From contig NZ_AJVF01000040.1 of assembly GCF_000262045.1 (NCBI RefSeq), forward strand, positions 219,135 through 283,134: DNA of 64,000 bases, written 5' to 3'. The translations under genes were made by a program, and so were the position numbers. Source of the DNA: Bacillus siamensis KCTC 13613 (GTDB lineage Bacteria; Bacillota; Bacilli; Bacillales; Bacillaceae). Below the pieces are notes generated by a model. It ran no database searches, was not told the DNA's origin, and was given only the letters and a program-made list of their open reading frames with translations. Below are positions 48,782-57,470 of the stretch, piece after piece. The first letter of the stretch is position 1, and each line of letters opens with the position of its first letter.

Positions 48782-48822
48782 AAAAATGCGCCCGCCGGCA
48801 TAAACCTGCCAAAGAGCGCATC
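48782..48822 (-). terminator. Terminator of the amidohydrolase gene
   Basis: Stem GATGCGC/GCGCATT around an inner GGCAGG/CC-containing loop, then TTTTTAA on the minus strand. Confidence 0.65.
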
Positions 48823-48829
48823 AGCTGTA

Positions 48830-49759
48830 TCACGTATTTATTTCCTTTTGCGGCTGGTCGATTTTCAGCAATGTCCGCGCATTGTTTCCGAAAATCTTCT
48901 CTATGTCTTCTTCCCGCATGTTGATTTCCCGGCAGGTCCGGACTTGCTCCTGAAGATATCGGTATACGTATCCTCTCGGAAATCCGTTTGAATCCGTCCC
49001 AAAGATGATTCGTTCAGCACCGATTAATTCGGATGTCTTCCGAAACAGAATTTCCAAATCAAGCGGGTACGGCATCCACCTCATCCACTGGTTTGATCCG
49101 GACGTGTCAATATACACATTCGGGCAGCTCCAGCACAGCTGCAGCAGTTCCTGATAATATCCGGCGCCGAAATGCGGGATGATGAATGGTATATCAGCAT
49201 ACTCTCTCGCCACGCGATAGATGGAGAGCGGATTGATGTTGCGGTGGCTGACAATGCCTCCCGCTCTCCCTAAAAGCCCGAAGTGGATTAATACAGGGAG
49301 CCTTTTGTCAGCTAAATACGTCCAAAGCTTTTTCAGCGACGGATCATGAAACTCGATGTCTGTCAGCGGCCCGAATAGTTTATACCCTTTCAGACCGAGC
49401 TCTTCTACGGCTCTTTTCAGCTCTTCATACGCATCCTCCCGCTCCAAAGGATGATATGCAAATCCGGTAAACTTCGCAGGATTGGCTTGAATAAAAGCCG
49501 CCATCCGGTCATTGCTCTCCGCTGTTAAAAAATTCAGTACGCCGATGCCGTATTTATCTAACTCATTCTCCCATTTTGTCATCAAAGGGATTTCCCCGTC
49601 ATCACCCTCATGCGGATCAGGAAAATCCCAAGTCAGATTCATTCTTTCTGACCGCTCCCGATTATAATCGGAAAATGTCTTATCATGTTTGCCGAAATAA
49701 AGGCTGTACGGCAGATGACCGTGAATATCAACAGGTTTAAAATGCTGCCGGAAAAGCAT
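48830..49759 (-). CDS. Amidohydrolase_2-family TIM-barrel hydrolase, sulfur-regulated
   Basis: A 309-residue metal-dependent hydrolase or decarboxylase-like protein (amidohydrolase_2). The first metal motif is DIHGHL, the middle His is in PVLIHFGLLGRAGG, the third in FIIPHFGAGYY, and the late Asp in IIFGTDSNGFPRGY. Members cleave C-N, C-O or C-C bonds; the substrate is unknown. GGGAGGCGG precedes the ATG. Its promoter and leader terminator copy those of ssu, so a part in releasing sulfur or using sulfonated/aryl compounds is inferred. I do not remember this gene at this place in B. subtilis. Confidence 0.82.
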   Translation of the reverse strand: MLFRQHFKPVDIHGHLPYSLYFGKHDKTFSDYNRERSERMNLTWDFPDPHEGDDGEIPLMTKWENELDKYGIGVLNFLTAESNDRMAAFIQANPAKFTGFAYHPLEREDAYEELKRAVEELGLKGYKLFGPLTDIEFHDPSLKKLWTYLADKRLPVLIHFGLLGRAGGIVSHRNINPLSIYRVAREYADIPFIIPHFGAGYYQELLQLCWSCPNVYIDTSGSNQWMRWMPYPLDLEILFRKTSELIGAERIIFGTDSNGFPRGYVYRYLQEQVRTCREINMREEDIEKIFGNNARTLLKIDQPQKEINT

Positions 49760-49790
49760 ACAATCGCCGCCTCCCTTACCGCCGACAATG

Positions 49791-49888
49791 AAAAAAGGCC
49801 CTTATCCCATGAAGAATAAGAGCCTCTTGTGTTCAAGTCAGCGGTTTCTATTTTTTCTCATCTTAAACCCATTATTCCCGTCAGTCAA
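49791..49888 (-). promoter_or_regulatory. ssu-like promoter and leader terminator of the amidohydrolase
   Basis: -35 TTGACT (49883-49888), 17-bp spacer with GGGAATAAT, -10 TAAGAT (49860-49865). The leader has GCTGAC and a terminator with stem GGCTCTTAT/ATAAGGGCC (49797-49825) and T6. The stem matches that of the ABC operon base for base over nine pairs, including the U-G pair. Confidence 0.82.
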
Positions 49889-49936
49889 GTAAGCTTTCAA
49901 ACCCAACTTTTCTTTCCGATAATAAAAATAATTATT

Positions 49937-49986
49937 TTATAATCATTATAAAATAATATTGACTTTTTACTGATAGGTGATATTAT
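49937..49986 (+). promoter_or_regulatory. katA promoter with PerR box
   Basis: The Per box TTATAATCATTATAA (49937-49951) matches the consensus TTATAATnATTATAA exactly. -35 TTGACT (49959-49964), 16-bp spacer and -10 TATTAT (49981-49986). PerR control of katA by peroxide is established in B. subtilis. Confidence 0.92.
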
Positions 49987-50014
49987 GTTTTTATAAATCT
50001 AAAGAGGTGATCAC

Positions 50015-51460
50015 ATGAGTTCAAATAAATTGACAACCAGCTGGGGCGCTCCTGTCGGAGATAACCAAAACTCAATGACGGCCGGCGATCGCGGCCCTGC
50101 TTTAATACAAGACGTCCATCTGCTTGAGAAATTGGCGCACTTTAACAGAGAACGCGTTCCCGAGCGTGTCGTTCACGCAAAAGGCGCGGGCGCACACGGT
50201 TATTTTGAAGTCACAAATGACGTTACAAAATATACGAAAGCCGCATTTCTGTCAGAAGTCGGTAAACGCACACCGCTCTTTGTCCGTTTCTCAACCGTTG
50301 CAGGCGAACTGGGCTCTAGTGACACAGTGCGCGACCCGCGCGGATTTGCCGTTAAGTTTTATACAGAAGACGGAAACTACGACATCGTCGGAAACAATAC
50401 ACCCGTGTTTTTCATCCGCGATGCCATTAAGTTCCCTGACTTTATCCATACACAAAAAAGAGATCCGAGAACACATCTGAAAAACCCGACGGCCGTTTGG
50501 GATTTCTGGTCTCTTTCACCGGAATCACTGCACCAGGTAACCATTCTGATGTCAGACCGGGGCATTCCGGCAACCCTTCGCCATATGCACGGATTCGGAA
50601 GCCATACATTTAAATGGACAAATGATAAAGGCGAAGGTGTCTGGATTAAATATCACTTTAAAACAGAACAAGGCGTAAAAAACCTTGATGTCAATACAGC
50701 CGCAAAACTCGCGGGCGAAAATCCTGATTACCATACGGAAGATTTATTCAACGCGATTGAAAACGGCGATTTCCCCGCATGGAAATTATATGTTCAAATC
50801 ATGCCGTTAGAAGACGCAAACACATACCGCTTTGATCCGTTTGACGTCACAAAAGTATGGTCTCAAAAAGACTATCCGCTTATTGAAGTCGGCCGCATGG
50901 TTCTGGACCGCAATCCGGAAAATTACTTTGCGGAAGTAGAACAGGCGACGTTCTCTCCCGGAACATTAGTCCCTGGCGTCGACGTCTCACCTGACAAAAT
51001 GCTTCAAGGCCGGTTGTTCGCATACCATGACGCCCATCGCTACCGTGTCGGCGCGAACCATCAGGCGCTGCCGATCAACCGTTCCCGCAATGAAGTGAAA
51101 AACTATCAGCGTGACGGACAAATGCGTTTTGATGATAACGGCGGCCGCTCTGTCTATTACGAGCCTAACAGCTTCGGAGGCCCGAAAGAGTCACCTGAAG
51201 ATAAACAGGCGGCATATCCTGTATCAGGTTTCGCTGACAGTGTAAGCTATAATCATCATGATCATTACACACAAGCCGGCGATCTGTACCGCCTGATGAG
51301 CGAAGAAGAGCGCGCACGCCTTGTCGCCAATATCGTCGGTGCGATGAAACCTGTGGAAAAAGAAGAAATTAAGCTGCGCCAGATCGGCCACTTCTACAAA
51401 GCTGACCCTGAATACGGCAGACGCGTTGCCGAAGGACTCGGACTGCCGTTACCAAAATAA
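50015..51460 (+). CDS. katA: Vegetative catalase KatA
   Basis: A 481-residue clade-3 small-subunit heme catalase that breaks down hydrogen peroxide in the cytosol. Active residues are His54 ([11 protein letters not shown]), Asn127 (VGNNTPVFF) and the heme ligand Tyr337 ([10 protein letters not shown]). AAAGAGGTG lies before the ATG. It is monocistronic with a PerR box and a strong terminator. It is flanked by two units with sulfur-type leaders. Confidence 0.97.
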   Translation: MSSNKLTTSWGAPVGDNQNSMTAGDRGPALIQDVHLLEKLAHFNRERVPERVVHAKGAGAHGYFEVTNDVTKYTKAAFLSEVGKRTPLFVRFSTVAGELGSSDTVRDPRGFAVKFYTEDGNYDIVGNNTPVFFIRDAIKFPDFIHTQKRDPRTHLKNPTAVWDFWSLSPESLHQVTILMSDRGIPATLRHMHGFGSHTFKWTNDKGEGVWIKYHFKTEQGVKNLDVNTAAKLAGENPDYHTEDLFNAIENGDFPAWKLYVQIMPLEDANTYRFDPFDVTKVWSQKDYPLIEVGRMVLDRNPENYFAEVEQATFSPGTLVPGVDVSPDKMLQGRLFAYHDAHRYRVGANHQALPINRSRNEVKNYQRDGQMRFDDNGGRSVYYEPNSFGGPKESPEDKQAAYPVSGFADSVSYNHHDHYTQAGDLYRLMSEEERARLVANIVGAMKPVEKEEIKLRQIGHFYKADPEYGRRVAEGLGLPLPK

Positions 51461-51464
51461 CATC

Positions 51465-51498
51465 AAAAAACCTGCCGGTCTGTCCGGCAGGTTTTTCC
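51465..51498 (+). terminator. Terminator of katA, also facing the ABC operon
   Basis: Perfect stem ACCTGCCGG/CCGGCAGGT with A6 and T5 flanks, so it can end both katA and the convergent ABC operon. Confidence 0.85.
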
Positions 51499-51531
51499 TG
51501 TGTATTATCAATAAAGCTTTCTTTTTCTCAA

Positions 51532-52497
51532 TTATACAAAATGGCATGCTGCAAAATGCTGAGGCCCCTTCTCCGACAGCGGCGGACTTTTCTCAGCACA
51601 TATCTTCTCGGCTGCCGGACATCTCGTTCGGAATTTACAGCCTGAGGGCGGATCAGAGGGACTTGGAATATCACCCTTTAACATCACCCGCTCCCTTTTC
51701 GCTCGGGGATCAGGAACAGGCACGGCTGATAACAGCGCTTTTGTATAAGGATGAAGCGGCCGTGAAAAAAGCTCCTCCTTTGACGCGTATTCGACAATCG
51801 TCCCTAAATACATAATCGCGACCTTTGTACATAAGTGCTCCACCACGCTTAAATCATGAGAAATGAACAAATATGACAGCCCGTGCCGTTGCTGAAGGCT
51901 GCTGAACAAATTGATCATCTGCGCCTGAATGGAGACATCCAATGCCGCCACGGGTTCATCCATAATGATAAATTGCGGCTTAAGCGCCATCGCTCTTGCA
52001 ATCACGATCCGCTGCCGCTGCCCTCCGGAAAATTCATGCGGATAACGGTCGATAAAGTTTGCGGAAAGACCGCAGGCTTCAAGGACCTCCGCCGCTTTAT
52101 CACGCGCATTCCGCTTCACCGCCAATTGGTGCTCGATCATCGCTTCACCGATGGCTTCTCCGATCCGTCGTCTGGGATTTAAAGAGCTGAACGGATCTTG
52201 AAAGATGAGCTGCGCTTCCGATCTGAATGTTTTCAGCTCACGCCGGTTCATCCGGAACACATCTCGCCCCTGAAAAAATACCTCTCCCTCTGTTTTTTCA
52301 TGAAGTCTTAAAATGGTTTTTCCGATTGATGACTTGCCGCTGCCCGATTCACCCGCTAAACCGAACACTTCTCCCTTTCCTATCGTAAAACTGACGCCAT
52401 CCACCGCTTTTACGGGATTGTTGCGGGCCTTTCTCATCCCCCCCTGCCCCTCATAATATTTTTTCAGCCCTTTGACCTCCAGCAACACATCACTCAT
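51532..52497 (-). CDS. Peptide-type ABC transporter ATPase (OppF-like)
   Basis: A 321-residue importer ATPase. Walker A GESGSGKSSIGKTILRL (about 52-68), signature FSGGQRQRIVIARAM and Walker B FIIMDEPVAALDVS. The C-terminal oligo/dipeptide extension holds CKFRTRCPAAEKIC, which has the four-Cys pattern of OppF/DppF iron-sulfur sites. The frame is open to 52797, but ATG at 52497 (MSDVLLEVKGL) fits the family and overlaps the previous stop by 8 nt. It is the last gene of the operon. Confidence 0.88.
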   Translation of the reverse strand: MSDVLLEVKGLKKYYEGQGGMRKARNNPVKAVDGVSFTIGKGEVFGLAGESGSGKSSIGKTILRLHEKTEGEVFFQGRDVFRMNRRELKTFRSEAQLIFQDPFSSLNPRRRIGEAIGEAMIEHQLAVKRNARDKAAEVLEACGLSANFIDRYPHEFSGGQRQRIVIARAMALKPQFIIMDEPVAALDVSIQAQMINLFSSLQQRHGLSYLFISHDLSVVEHLCTKVAIMYLGTIVEYASKEELFSRPLHPYTKALLSAVPVPDPRAKRERVMLKGDIPSPSDPPSGCKFRTRCPAAEKICAEKSPPLSEKGPQHFAACHFV

Positions 52498-53476
52498 CTG
52501 CTTTCTCCTCTCCGTAAAGCCAGCACGCCGCCTGATGCCCTTTCCCGAATTCAGTAAAATGCGGGCTCGATCTCCGGCATATCTCCGTGCTGTGTTCACA
52601 CCGCTCCGCAAAATAACAAGACGATCCGGACAGATCTGCAAGCGCGGGAACCTGCCCCGGGATGGTATACAGCGTCTCTCTCCTTTGACCGATAACCGGT
52701 TTTGCCGCGAGCAGCCCTTTCGTATACGGATGCTTCGGATCGGAAAACAGCTCTGCAACCGGTCCTTCCTCCACAATTTTTCCCGCATACATGACAATCA
52801 CATAATCAGCCATTTCGGCAACCACGCCAAGGTCATGGGTAATGAATAAAATAGACGTGTGAAACTGCTTTTTCACATCCCGCAATAAATCCAATATCTG
52901 CGCCTGAATCGTTACGTCAAGTGCCGTCGTCGGCTCATCGGCAATGATCAGTTTCGGATCGCAGCTGAGCGCGACAGCCGTCATAACGCGCTGCAGCATG
53001 CCGCCGCTCAGCTCATGGGGATATCGGTGCATCATCTGCCCGGCATGGGGGATCTCCACTAACGTGAGAAGTTCAACCGCCTTCCTCCATGCCTCTTTCT
53101 TACTCAGCAATAAATGCTCGCGAATCGGTTCCGTCAGCTGCTCACCGATTGTAAACACCGGATTCAAAGAGGTCATCGGCTCCTGAAAAATCATCCCGAT
53201 TTCGCAGCCGCGGATTTTCTGCATTTCTTTTTGTTTCAGTTTCAACAGGTTCCTTCCTGAAAAATGCACCGCTCCCCGTTCGATTCTTCCCGCCTCGGGA
53301 ATGAGCTGCATAATGGACAATGACGCCATGCTTTTCCCGCAGCCGGATTCCCCTACAATGCAAACCGTTTCCTCCTCATGAATTGTAAAGCTGACATCGT
53401 CCACGGCCTTTACCGCACCTTCCTCCGTATAAAAAACCGTTTCCAAGTGCCTCACTTCTAAAAGCGGTTTTTTCAT
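52490..53476 (-). CDS. Peptide-type ABC transporter ATPase (OppD-like)
   Basis: A 328-residue ATPase. Walker A GESGCGKSMASLSIMQL, signature LSGGMLQRVMTAVAL and Walker B LIIADEPTTALDVT. The C-terminal extension holds GSSCYFAERCEHSTEIC with cysteines of the OppD-type cluster. The ATG overlaps the stop of the permease gene (ATGA). Confidence 0.9.
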   Translation of the reverse strand: MKKPLLEVRHLETVFYTEEGAVKAVDDVSFTIHEEETVCIVGESGCGKSMASLSIMQLIPEAGRIERGAVHFSGRNLLKLKQKEMQKIRGCEIGMIFQEPMTSLNPVFTIGEQLTEPIREHLLLSKKEAWRKAVELLTLVEIPHAGQMMHRYPHELSGGMLQRVMTAVALSCDPKLIIADEPTTALDVTIQAQILDLLRDVKKQFHTSILFITHDLGVVAEMADYVIVMYAGKIVEEGPVAELFSDPKHPYTKGLLAAKPVIGQRRETLYTIPGQVPALADLSGSSCYFAERCEHSTEICRRSSPHFTEFGKGHQAACWLYGEEKADE

Positions 53477-54378
53477 TTCACTTTCACCTGCCGTTTTACC
53501 TTAGGATCAAAAGCGTCTCTTAAACCGTCTCCAAGCAGATGAATCGCCACAACGGTCAGAAAAATGGCCGTACCCGGCGGTATCCACAGCCACGGGCGGA
53601 GTGTGAAATCCATATAATGATTCGCCGCTTCCATCATGTTTCCCCAAGAAGGAGTCGGCGGAGCAACCCCGAGTCCGAGAAAACTCAGCGCCGATTCACT
53701 CAGCATCGCCCCCGCCACATGCAAAGTCGCCGCTACCATGAGTAACGGCAATGTATTGGGAAGCAAATGATAGAGGATTTTCCGTTTATCACTGAGCCCC
53801 AAAACTTCCGCAGCCATCATAAACGGCTGCTCCTTCAGCGACAAAATCTGTCCGCGTACAAGCCGCGCCAAACCGGGCCATCCGATCAGGCTTAACATCA
53901 TCATAATCAGGTACATCCTGTATTCAGAAGGCACTTTCCACTCCGACATCACCGCAGCCAAAATCAAAAGCAGCGGCAGACCCGGGATAGACATGAGCAT
54001 ATCAGCGATGCGCATAATGATCATATCAGCGGCGCCCCGATAAAATCCCGCCGCAGCCCCAAGCAGTGAACCGATGACAAGTGACAGCACCATCGAAGCA
54101 AGCCCCACAGTCAGAGAAATCTGCCCCGCCAGCATCAGCCTCGTCAGCACATCTCTCCCGTACTGGTCGGTGCCAAGCCAATGATGAACCCCCGGATGCT
54201 GATTGGCATTTGAAATATCCGTCCGATCCGTTATGTACGGAGAAAAAGACGGCCCGATAAAACACAATACAAACATAAAACATAAGAATAGAAGACTGAT
54301 GACCGTCAGCTTATGATGCAGCAGGCGGCGGTACGTCTGCTTCCAAAGAGAAGGCGGCGCCCCTTTTTGTTTTTTCAC
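53473..54378 (-). CDS. Peptide-type ABC transporter permease (OppC-like)
   Basis: A permease of about 301 residues with six helices. The N-terminal OppC_N helix (about 20-45), HHWLGTDQYGRDVLTRLM and the EAA loop AAEVLGLSDKRKILYHLLP are family marks. GTG at 54378 has AGGGAG 9 nt upstream; the frame also opens at a GTG at 54387 with poor spacing. Confidence 0.88.
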   Translation of the reverse strand: MKKQKGAPPSLWKQTYRRLLHHKLTVISLLFLCFMFVLCFIGPSFSPYITDRTDISNANQHPGVHHWLGTDQYGRDVLTRLMLAGQISLTVGLASMVLSLVIGSLLGAAAGFYRGAADMIIMRIADMLMSIPGLPLLLILAAVMSEWKVPSEYRMYLIMMMLSLIGWPGLARLVRGQILSLKEQPFMMAAEVLGLSDKRKILYHLLPNTLPLLMVAATLHVAGAMLSESALSFLGLGVAPPTPSWGNMMEAANHYMDFTLRPWLWIPPGTAIFLTVVAIHLLGDGLRDAFDPKVKRQVKVK

Positions 54379-54390
54379 CCAAAACACTCC

Positions 54391-55347
54391 CTATTTCAGC
54401 CTGACTCGCGGATCAACCGCGGCATAAGCGATATCCGCCAAGAAATTCCCCACAATCGTTAAACAAGACAAAAACAAGGTAAACGCCATCAAAACCGGAT
54501 AGTCCCGATAATGCACAGATTCCAGCTGAATACGGCCGACACCCGGCCATCCGAAAATCTGTTCAATAATAATAGCCCCGGAAAACAGACCCGGCAGTTC
54601 AAAAGCAAGCAGGGTGATCGCCGGAAGGAGCGCATTTTTCAGCGCATGTTTCCAAATGACGGTGCGCTCTTTCAACCCCTTCGCTCTCGCCGTTCTGATA
54701 TAATCCTGCCTGATCACATCAAGCATCCCGGAGCGGAAATATCTTGTCAGTGAGCCGATGCCGAGCATAGATAAAATCACAACCGGAAGAATCATATGTC
54801 TGGCGGCTTCAAGCACGTACGAAAAACCAGAACTCGTGCTTCCGGTATCCACCATCCCTCCGACGGGCAATATTTTTAAATCCACTCCAAACCATTTAAT
54901 AAACAGCAGGCTGATAAAAAAAGACGGGAACGCCATGGAAGCAAACACAAAAAATGTTACGATCCCGTCAAACCACGAGTATTTCCTGACAGCGGATATG
55001 ACACCCGTTATCATCGCGGCAGACCATGTGACAAGCAAAGCCAAAAACGCGACAAAAAACGAATTCCAGACATATTTCTGAAGCAGTGACAGGACGTTTT
55101 CCTGATACTTCAAAGAGAATCCCAAATCTCCGCTGAGCACATTGCCGAGCCACGTCACATAACGCTGCCAAATCGGCTGATCCAGGCCGTAAAGCGCTTT
55201 TAGCTCCTTTGCCCTTTCCGGGGTCAGGTTGACATTGGAATCAATATAATCGCCCGGCAGTATCGCGAATAAGAAAAAAATAATAAAGGACGTACCGAAT
55301 AAGATCACAAGCATTTGAATGAACCGTTCTGCGGCATACCGTTTCAC
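54391..55347 (-). CDS. Peptide-type ABC transporter permease (OppB-like)
   Basis: A 318-residue permease with six helices. The start RFIQMLVILFGTSFIIFFLF is the typical N-terminal helix, and the EAA loop is RTARAKGLKERTVIWKHALK. The start is GTG with GGGAGAGG upstream. It is separated from the binding protein gene by 66 bases holding a hairpin. Confidence 0.9.
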   Translation of the reverse strand: MKRYAAERFIQMLVILFGTSFIIFFLFAILPGDYIDSNVNLTPERAKELKALYGLDQPIWQRYVTWLGNVLSGDLGFSLKYQENVLSLLQKYVWNSFFVAFLALLVTWSAAMITGVISAVRKYSWFDGIVTFFVFASMAFPSFFISLLFIKWFGVDLKILPVGGMVDTGSTSSGFSYVLEAARHMILPVVILSMLGIGSLTRYFRSGMLDVIRQDYIRTARAKGLKERTVIWKHALKNALLPAITLLAFELPGLFSGAIIIEQIFGWPGVGRIQLESVHYRDYPVLMAFTLFLSCLTIVGNFLADIAYAAVDPRVRLK

Positions 55348-55373
55348 AAAAAGCCTCTCCCTTCCGCTGAAAG

Positions 55374-55407
55374 GGCAAAATACCCCGGACAGCGGGTATT
55401 TTGCGCC
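55374..55407 (-). other. Intercistronic hairpin after the binding-protein gene
   Basis: Stem GGCAAAATACCC/GGGTATTTTGCC without a clear T run. It may protect the upstream mRNA and raise binding-protein levels over permeases, as in other ABC import operons. Confidence 0.6.
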
Positions 55408-55413
55408 ATTGTT

Positions 55414-57141
55414 CTACTGAATTGACACGTTTGAGAGACTCGAACTGATTCCCGAATAATTGTCAGGCTCAAGCCCTTTTATTTTTCCGCTGACCGCCCT
55501 TGCGCTCTGACGGTAATGAATCAGAATGTAAGGCGGGTTTTCCCCGAGCTCCCGGTACAGCTGGTGATAAATCTCTTTTCTTTTGCTGATATCAAGCGTG
55601 CCGGCTCCTTTCTCGATCAGCCGGTCCGCTTTCGGATTGGAATACCCCGTCACATTATTGGGATGGCCGGAAGCCAGCTTTTCCACCGTGTCATTCGGAT
55701 CAAGAATCTGCGAGGTGGAAACGGCGGCAAGATCGTACTGTTTTTCATTTATTTTCGCTACCTCTGTATTAAAATCCATCACTTCCGGTTTTAATGAGAT
55801 TCCGATGTCCGCGTAATTTTCTTTCGCGATCGGGATGAAATCATCGTCCGCTTTAGAAGTGTAATAGCTGATTTCAAGCTTTTTGCCGTTTTTTTCACGC
55901 ACGCCGTCTTTCCCCGTTTTCCAGCCTGCTTCATCAAGAAGCTTCTTGGCTTTTTCCGGATTAAACGTGTACGGATTGACTCCTTTGTCATCATAAGCCC
56001 ACGAAACCGGAGACACCGGCACATTTGCGACTTCTCCGTAGTGTTTAAAGCGGACATCGACGATTTTCTGACGGTCCAGCCCGTAAATAAGCGCTTGGGA
56101 CACTTTCTTATCTTGAAAAGGCGGACGCTTGTGATTCACGTACACAAGCCCGTAATCATTCACGACCGAGACGCTTATATTCGCAAAACCGAGGCTTTTT
56201 AAATGCTCAACCGTATCATCATCAGGAGAAAATGAAGCGTAATCAAGATCACCCGTTTCAAACAGCTGAAGAGAAGTTGACGGATCAATAATTTTATAAA
56301 TCAGCTTTTCTGTTTTCGGTTTTCCGGAATAATAGTGTTTATTAGCCTGATAGCGTATTTCCTGTCCCGGGAGGTATTCTGTAAATCGATAAGGCCCTGC
56401 TCCGAGCGGTTTGGCATAAAGCTCTTTTAAATAGTCCAGTTTGCCGAACCGATAATTCTTTCCGTAGTAAGCTTCCGACAGCACCTGCCCGCCTAAAAGA
56501 AGCAGCGACTTCGCACTGACTTTCTCAGTGGTGATTTTAATGGTTCTGTCATCAAGGACGCGAATGCCCTCTATCGTCTTTGCTTTTCCTTCTTTATAAG
56601 CCTTGCCGCCTTTAATATAGGCCGTGGTGATATCTTCATAGCCTGCGTAAGCGGGGTCATGCAGCAGTGTTAAAGTGAATGCGGCATCCTTTGCGGTGAG
56701 CGGCGAACCGTCACTGAAAACGAGATTTTTTCTTAAGCGGAACGTGTAGGTAAGCTGATCTTTGGAAACAGTCCAGCTTTCAGCTAGAGCCGGTGCGGGC
56801 TTACCCGTTTTATCCAGCTTGACTAACGGTTCAAAAATAGGATCTGTCGCATTTCCATCCCAGCCGTTTTCATAAAAGTACGGCAGAAACACTCCCCCCG
56901 GCGCGGAAATCCCCGCAACAAAAGTGTCCGTTCTGGCTTTCGATTTAACGGGAAGCGCCTCCGGATGAGAAGCTTTAAATTTCTTTGTTTTGACATGGGC
57001 GATACGTGTTTCCTGTTTTTTATCCGCCGCAGAAGACGGTTCTTCTCCGGCACTCCCTAACGCGCACCCTGATAACATGAACGATACCGACAGCGCGAGT
57101 ATGATGCCCGTTGTTTTCATCCTCAAAGTGTTCCCCTTCAT
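55414..57141 (-). CDS. Peptide-type substrate-binding lipoprotein (OppA/DppA family)
   Basis: A 575-residue SBP_bac_5-type binding protein with lipobox LSGC (Cys26). FSDGSPLTAKDAAFTLTLL and the PYRFTEYLPGQEI region are family marks. It delivers a peptide-like ligand to the permease pair downstream. Its ATG overlaps the stop of the small FbpB-like gene (ATGA). The ligand is unknown; because the leader is of the ssu type, a sulfur-bearing peptide such as a cysteine or glutathione derivative is an inference. Confidence 0.9.
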   Translation of the reverse strand: MKGNTLRMKTTGIILALSVSFMLSGCALGSAGEEPSSAADKKQETRIAHVKTKKFKASHPEALPVKSKARTDTFVAGISAPGGVFLPYFYENGWDGNATDPIFEPLVKLDKTGKPAPALAESWTVSKDQLTYTFRLRKNLVFSDGSPLTAKDAAFTLTLLHDPAYAGYEDITTAYIKGGKAYKEGKAKTIEGIRVLDDRTIKITTEKVSAKSLLLLGGQVLSEAYYGKNYRFGKLDYLKELYAKPLGAGPYRFTEYLPGQEIRYQANKHYYSGKPKTEKLIYKIIDPSTSLQLFETGDLDYASFSPDDDTVEHLKSLGFANISVSVVNDYGLVYVNHKRPPFQDKKVSQALIYGLDRQKIVDVRFKHYGEVANVPVSPVSWAYDDKGVNPYTFNPEKAKKLLDEAGWKTGKDGVREKNGKKLEISYYTSKADDDFIPIAKENYADIGISLKPEVMDFNTEVAKINEKQYDLAAVSTSQILDPNDTVEKLASGHPNNVTGYSNPKADRLIEKGAGTLDISKRKEIYHQLYRELGENPPYILIHYRQSARAVSGKIKGLEPDNYSGISSSLSNVSIQ

Positions 57142-57323
57142 TTTGATCGAACCCCCGCATGCTTTTCATCTATCTTTATATAAATCTGCTCCATCTGTTC
57201 CTCACTTCTCATAATCTCCCATTTGTTTTTCTCCACAAGCAGTTCGAAATTCAATGTGTGTTTTCTGTACTTTTTTCGCTTTTTACTTTTTTTGCGCACA
57301 TGTGATGCCTTTTTTAACGCCAC
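57138..57323 (-). CDS. Small FbpB-like basic protein, coupled to the ABC importer
   Basis: A 61-residue, very basic protein. The first 24 residues are Lys/Arg-rich (VRKKSKKRKKYRKH), and the core LNFELLVEKNKWEIM-RSEEQMEQIYIKIDEKH matches the pattern of the Fur-regulated basic protein B family (LVE-NK-E----EE-IE-I---IDEKH). The start is GTG with CGGAGGG 7 nt upstream. The stop overlaps the ATG of the binding-protein gene (ATGA), so it is the first gene of the operon. FbpB-type proteins are linked to RNA-level control in iron sparing; no Fur box is seen here. Confidence 0.75.
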   Translation of the reverse strand: MALKKASHVRKKSKKRKKYRKHTLNFELLVEKNKWEIMRSEEQMEQIYIKIDEKHAGVRSK

Positions 57324-57361
57324 TTTTCATCCCTCCGCTTTTCATCCAATGGCTTTCACGC

Positions 57362-57470
57362 AAAAAAAGGCCCTTATCTGTTTACAAGATAAGAGCCTTC
57401 GGTGATCCGATCAGCCAACGTTTGGAAATATGTACTGACTATGTTAATTCATACAATCCCTACCTGTCAA
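57362..57470 (-). promoter_or_regulatory. ssu-like promoter and leader terminator of the ABC importer operon
   Basis: -35 TTGACA (57465-57470), 18-bp spacer, -10 TAACAT (57441-57446), with TGAATTAACAT identical to ssu. The leader has GCTGATCGGATCACCGAAGG (57396-57415) and a terminator stem GGCTCTTATCT/AGATAAGGGCC with T7 (57362-57399). Promoter, box and terminator stand at nearly the same spacing as in ssu. Confidence 0.88.

Noticed and set aside
51426..51815. Plus-strand frame after katA, 129 codons
   Set aside because: It overlaps the katA end and terminator and the 3' part of the OppF-like gene on the other strand; no family resemblance.
52498..52797. N-terminal extension of the OppF-like ATPase
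   Set aside because: The 100 extra codons lie within the OppD-like gene, are Arg-rich and lack ATPase similarity; ATG at 52497 matches the family start and operon overlap.
57240..57323. Fur box ahead of the FbpB-like gene
   Set aside because: No GATAATGATAATCATTATC-like sequence was found; the promoter resembles ssu instead.
44838..57470. Genomic island with integrase or insertion sequence
   Set aside because: No transposase, integrase or clear direct repeats were seen around katA or the ABC operon; a simple mobile-element origin is not supported.
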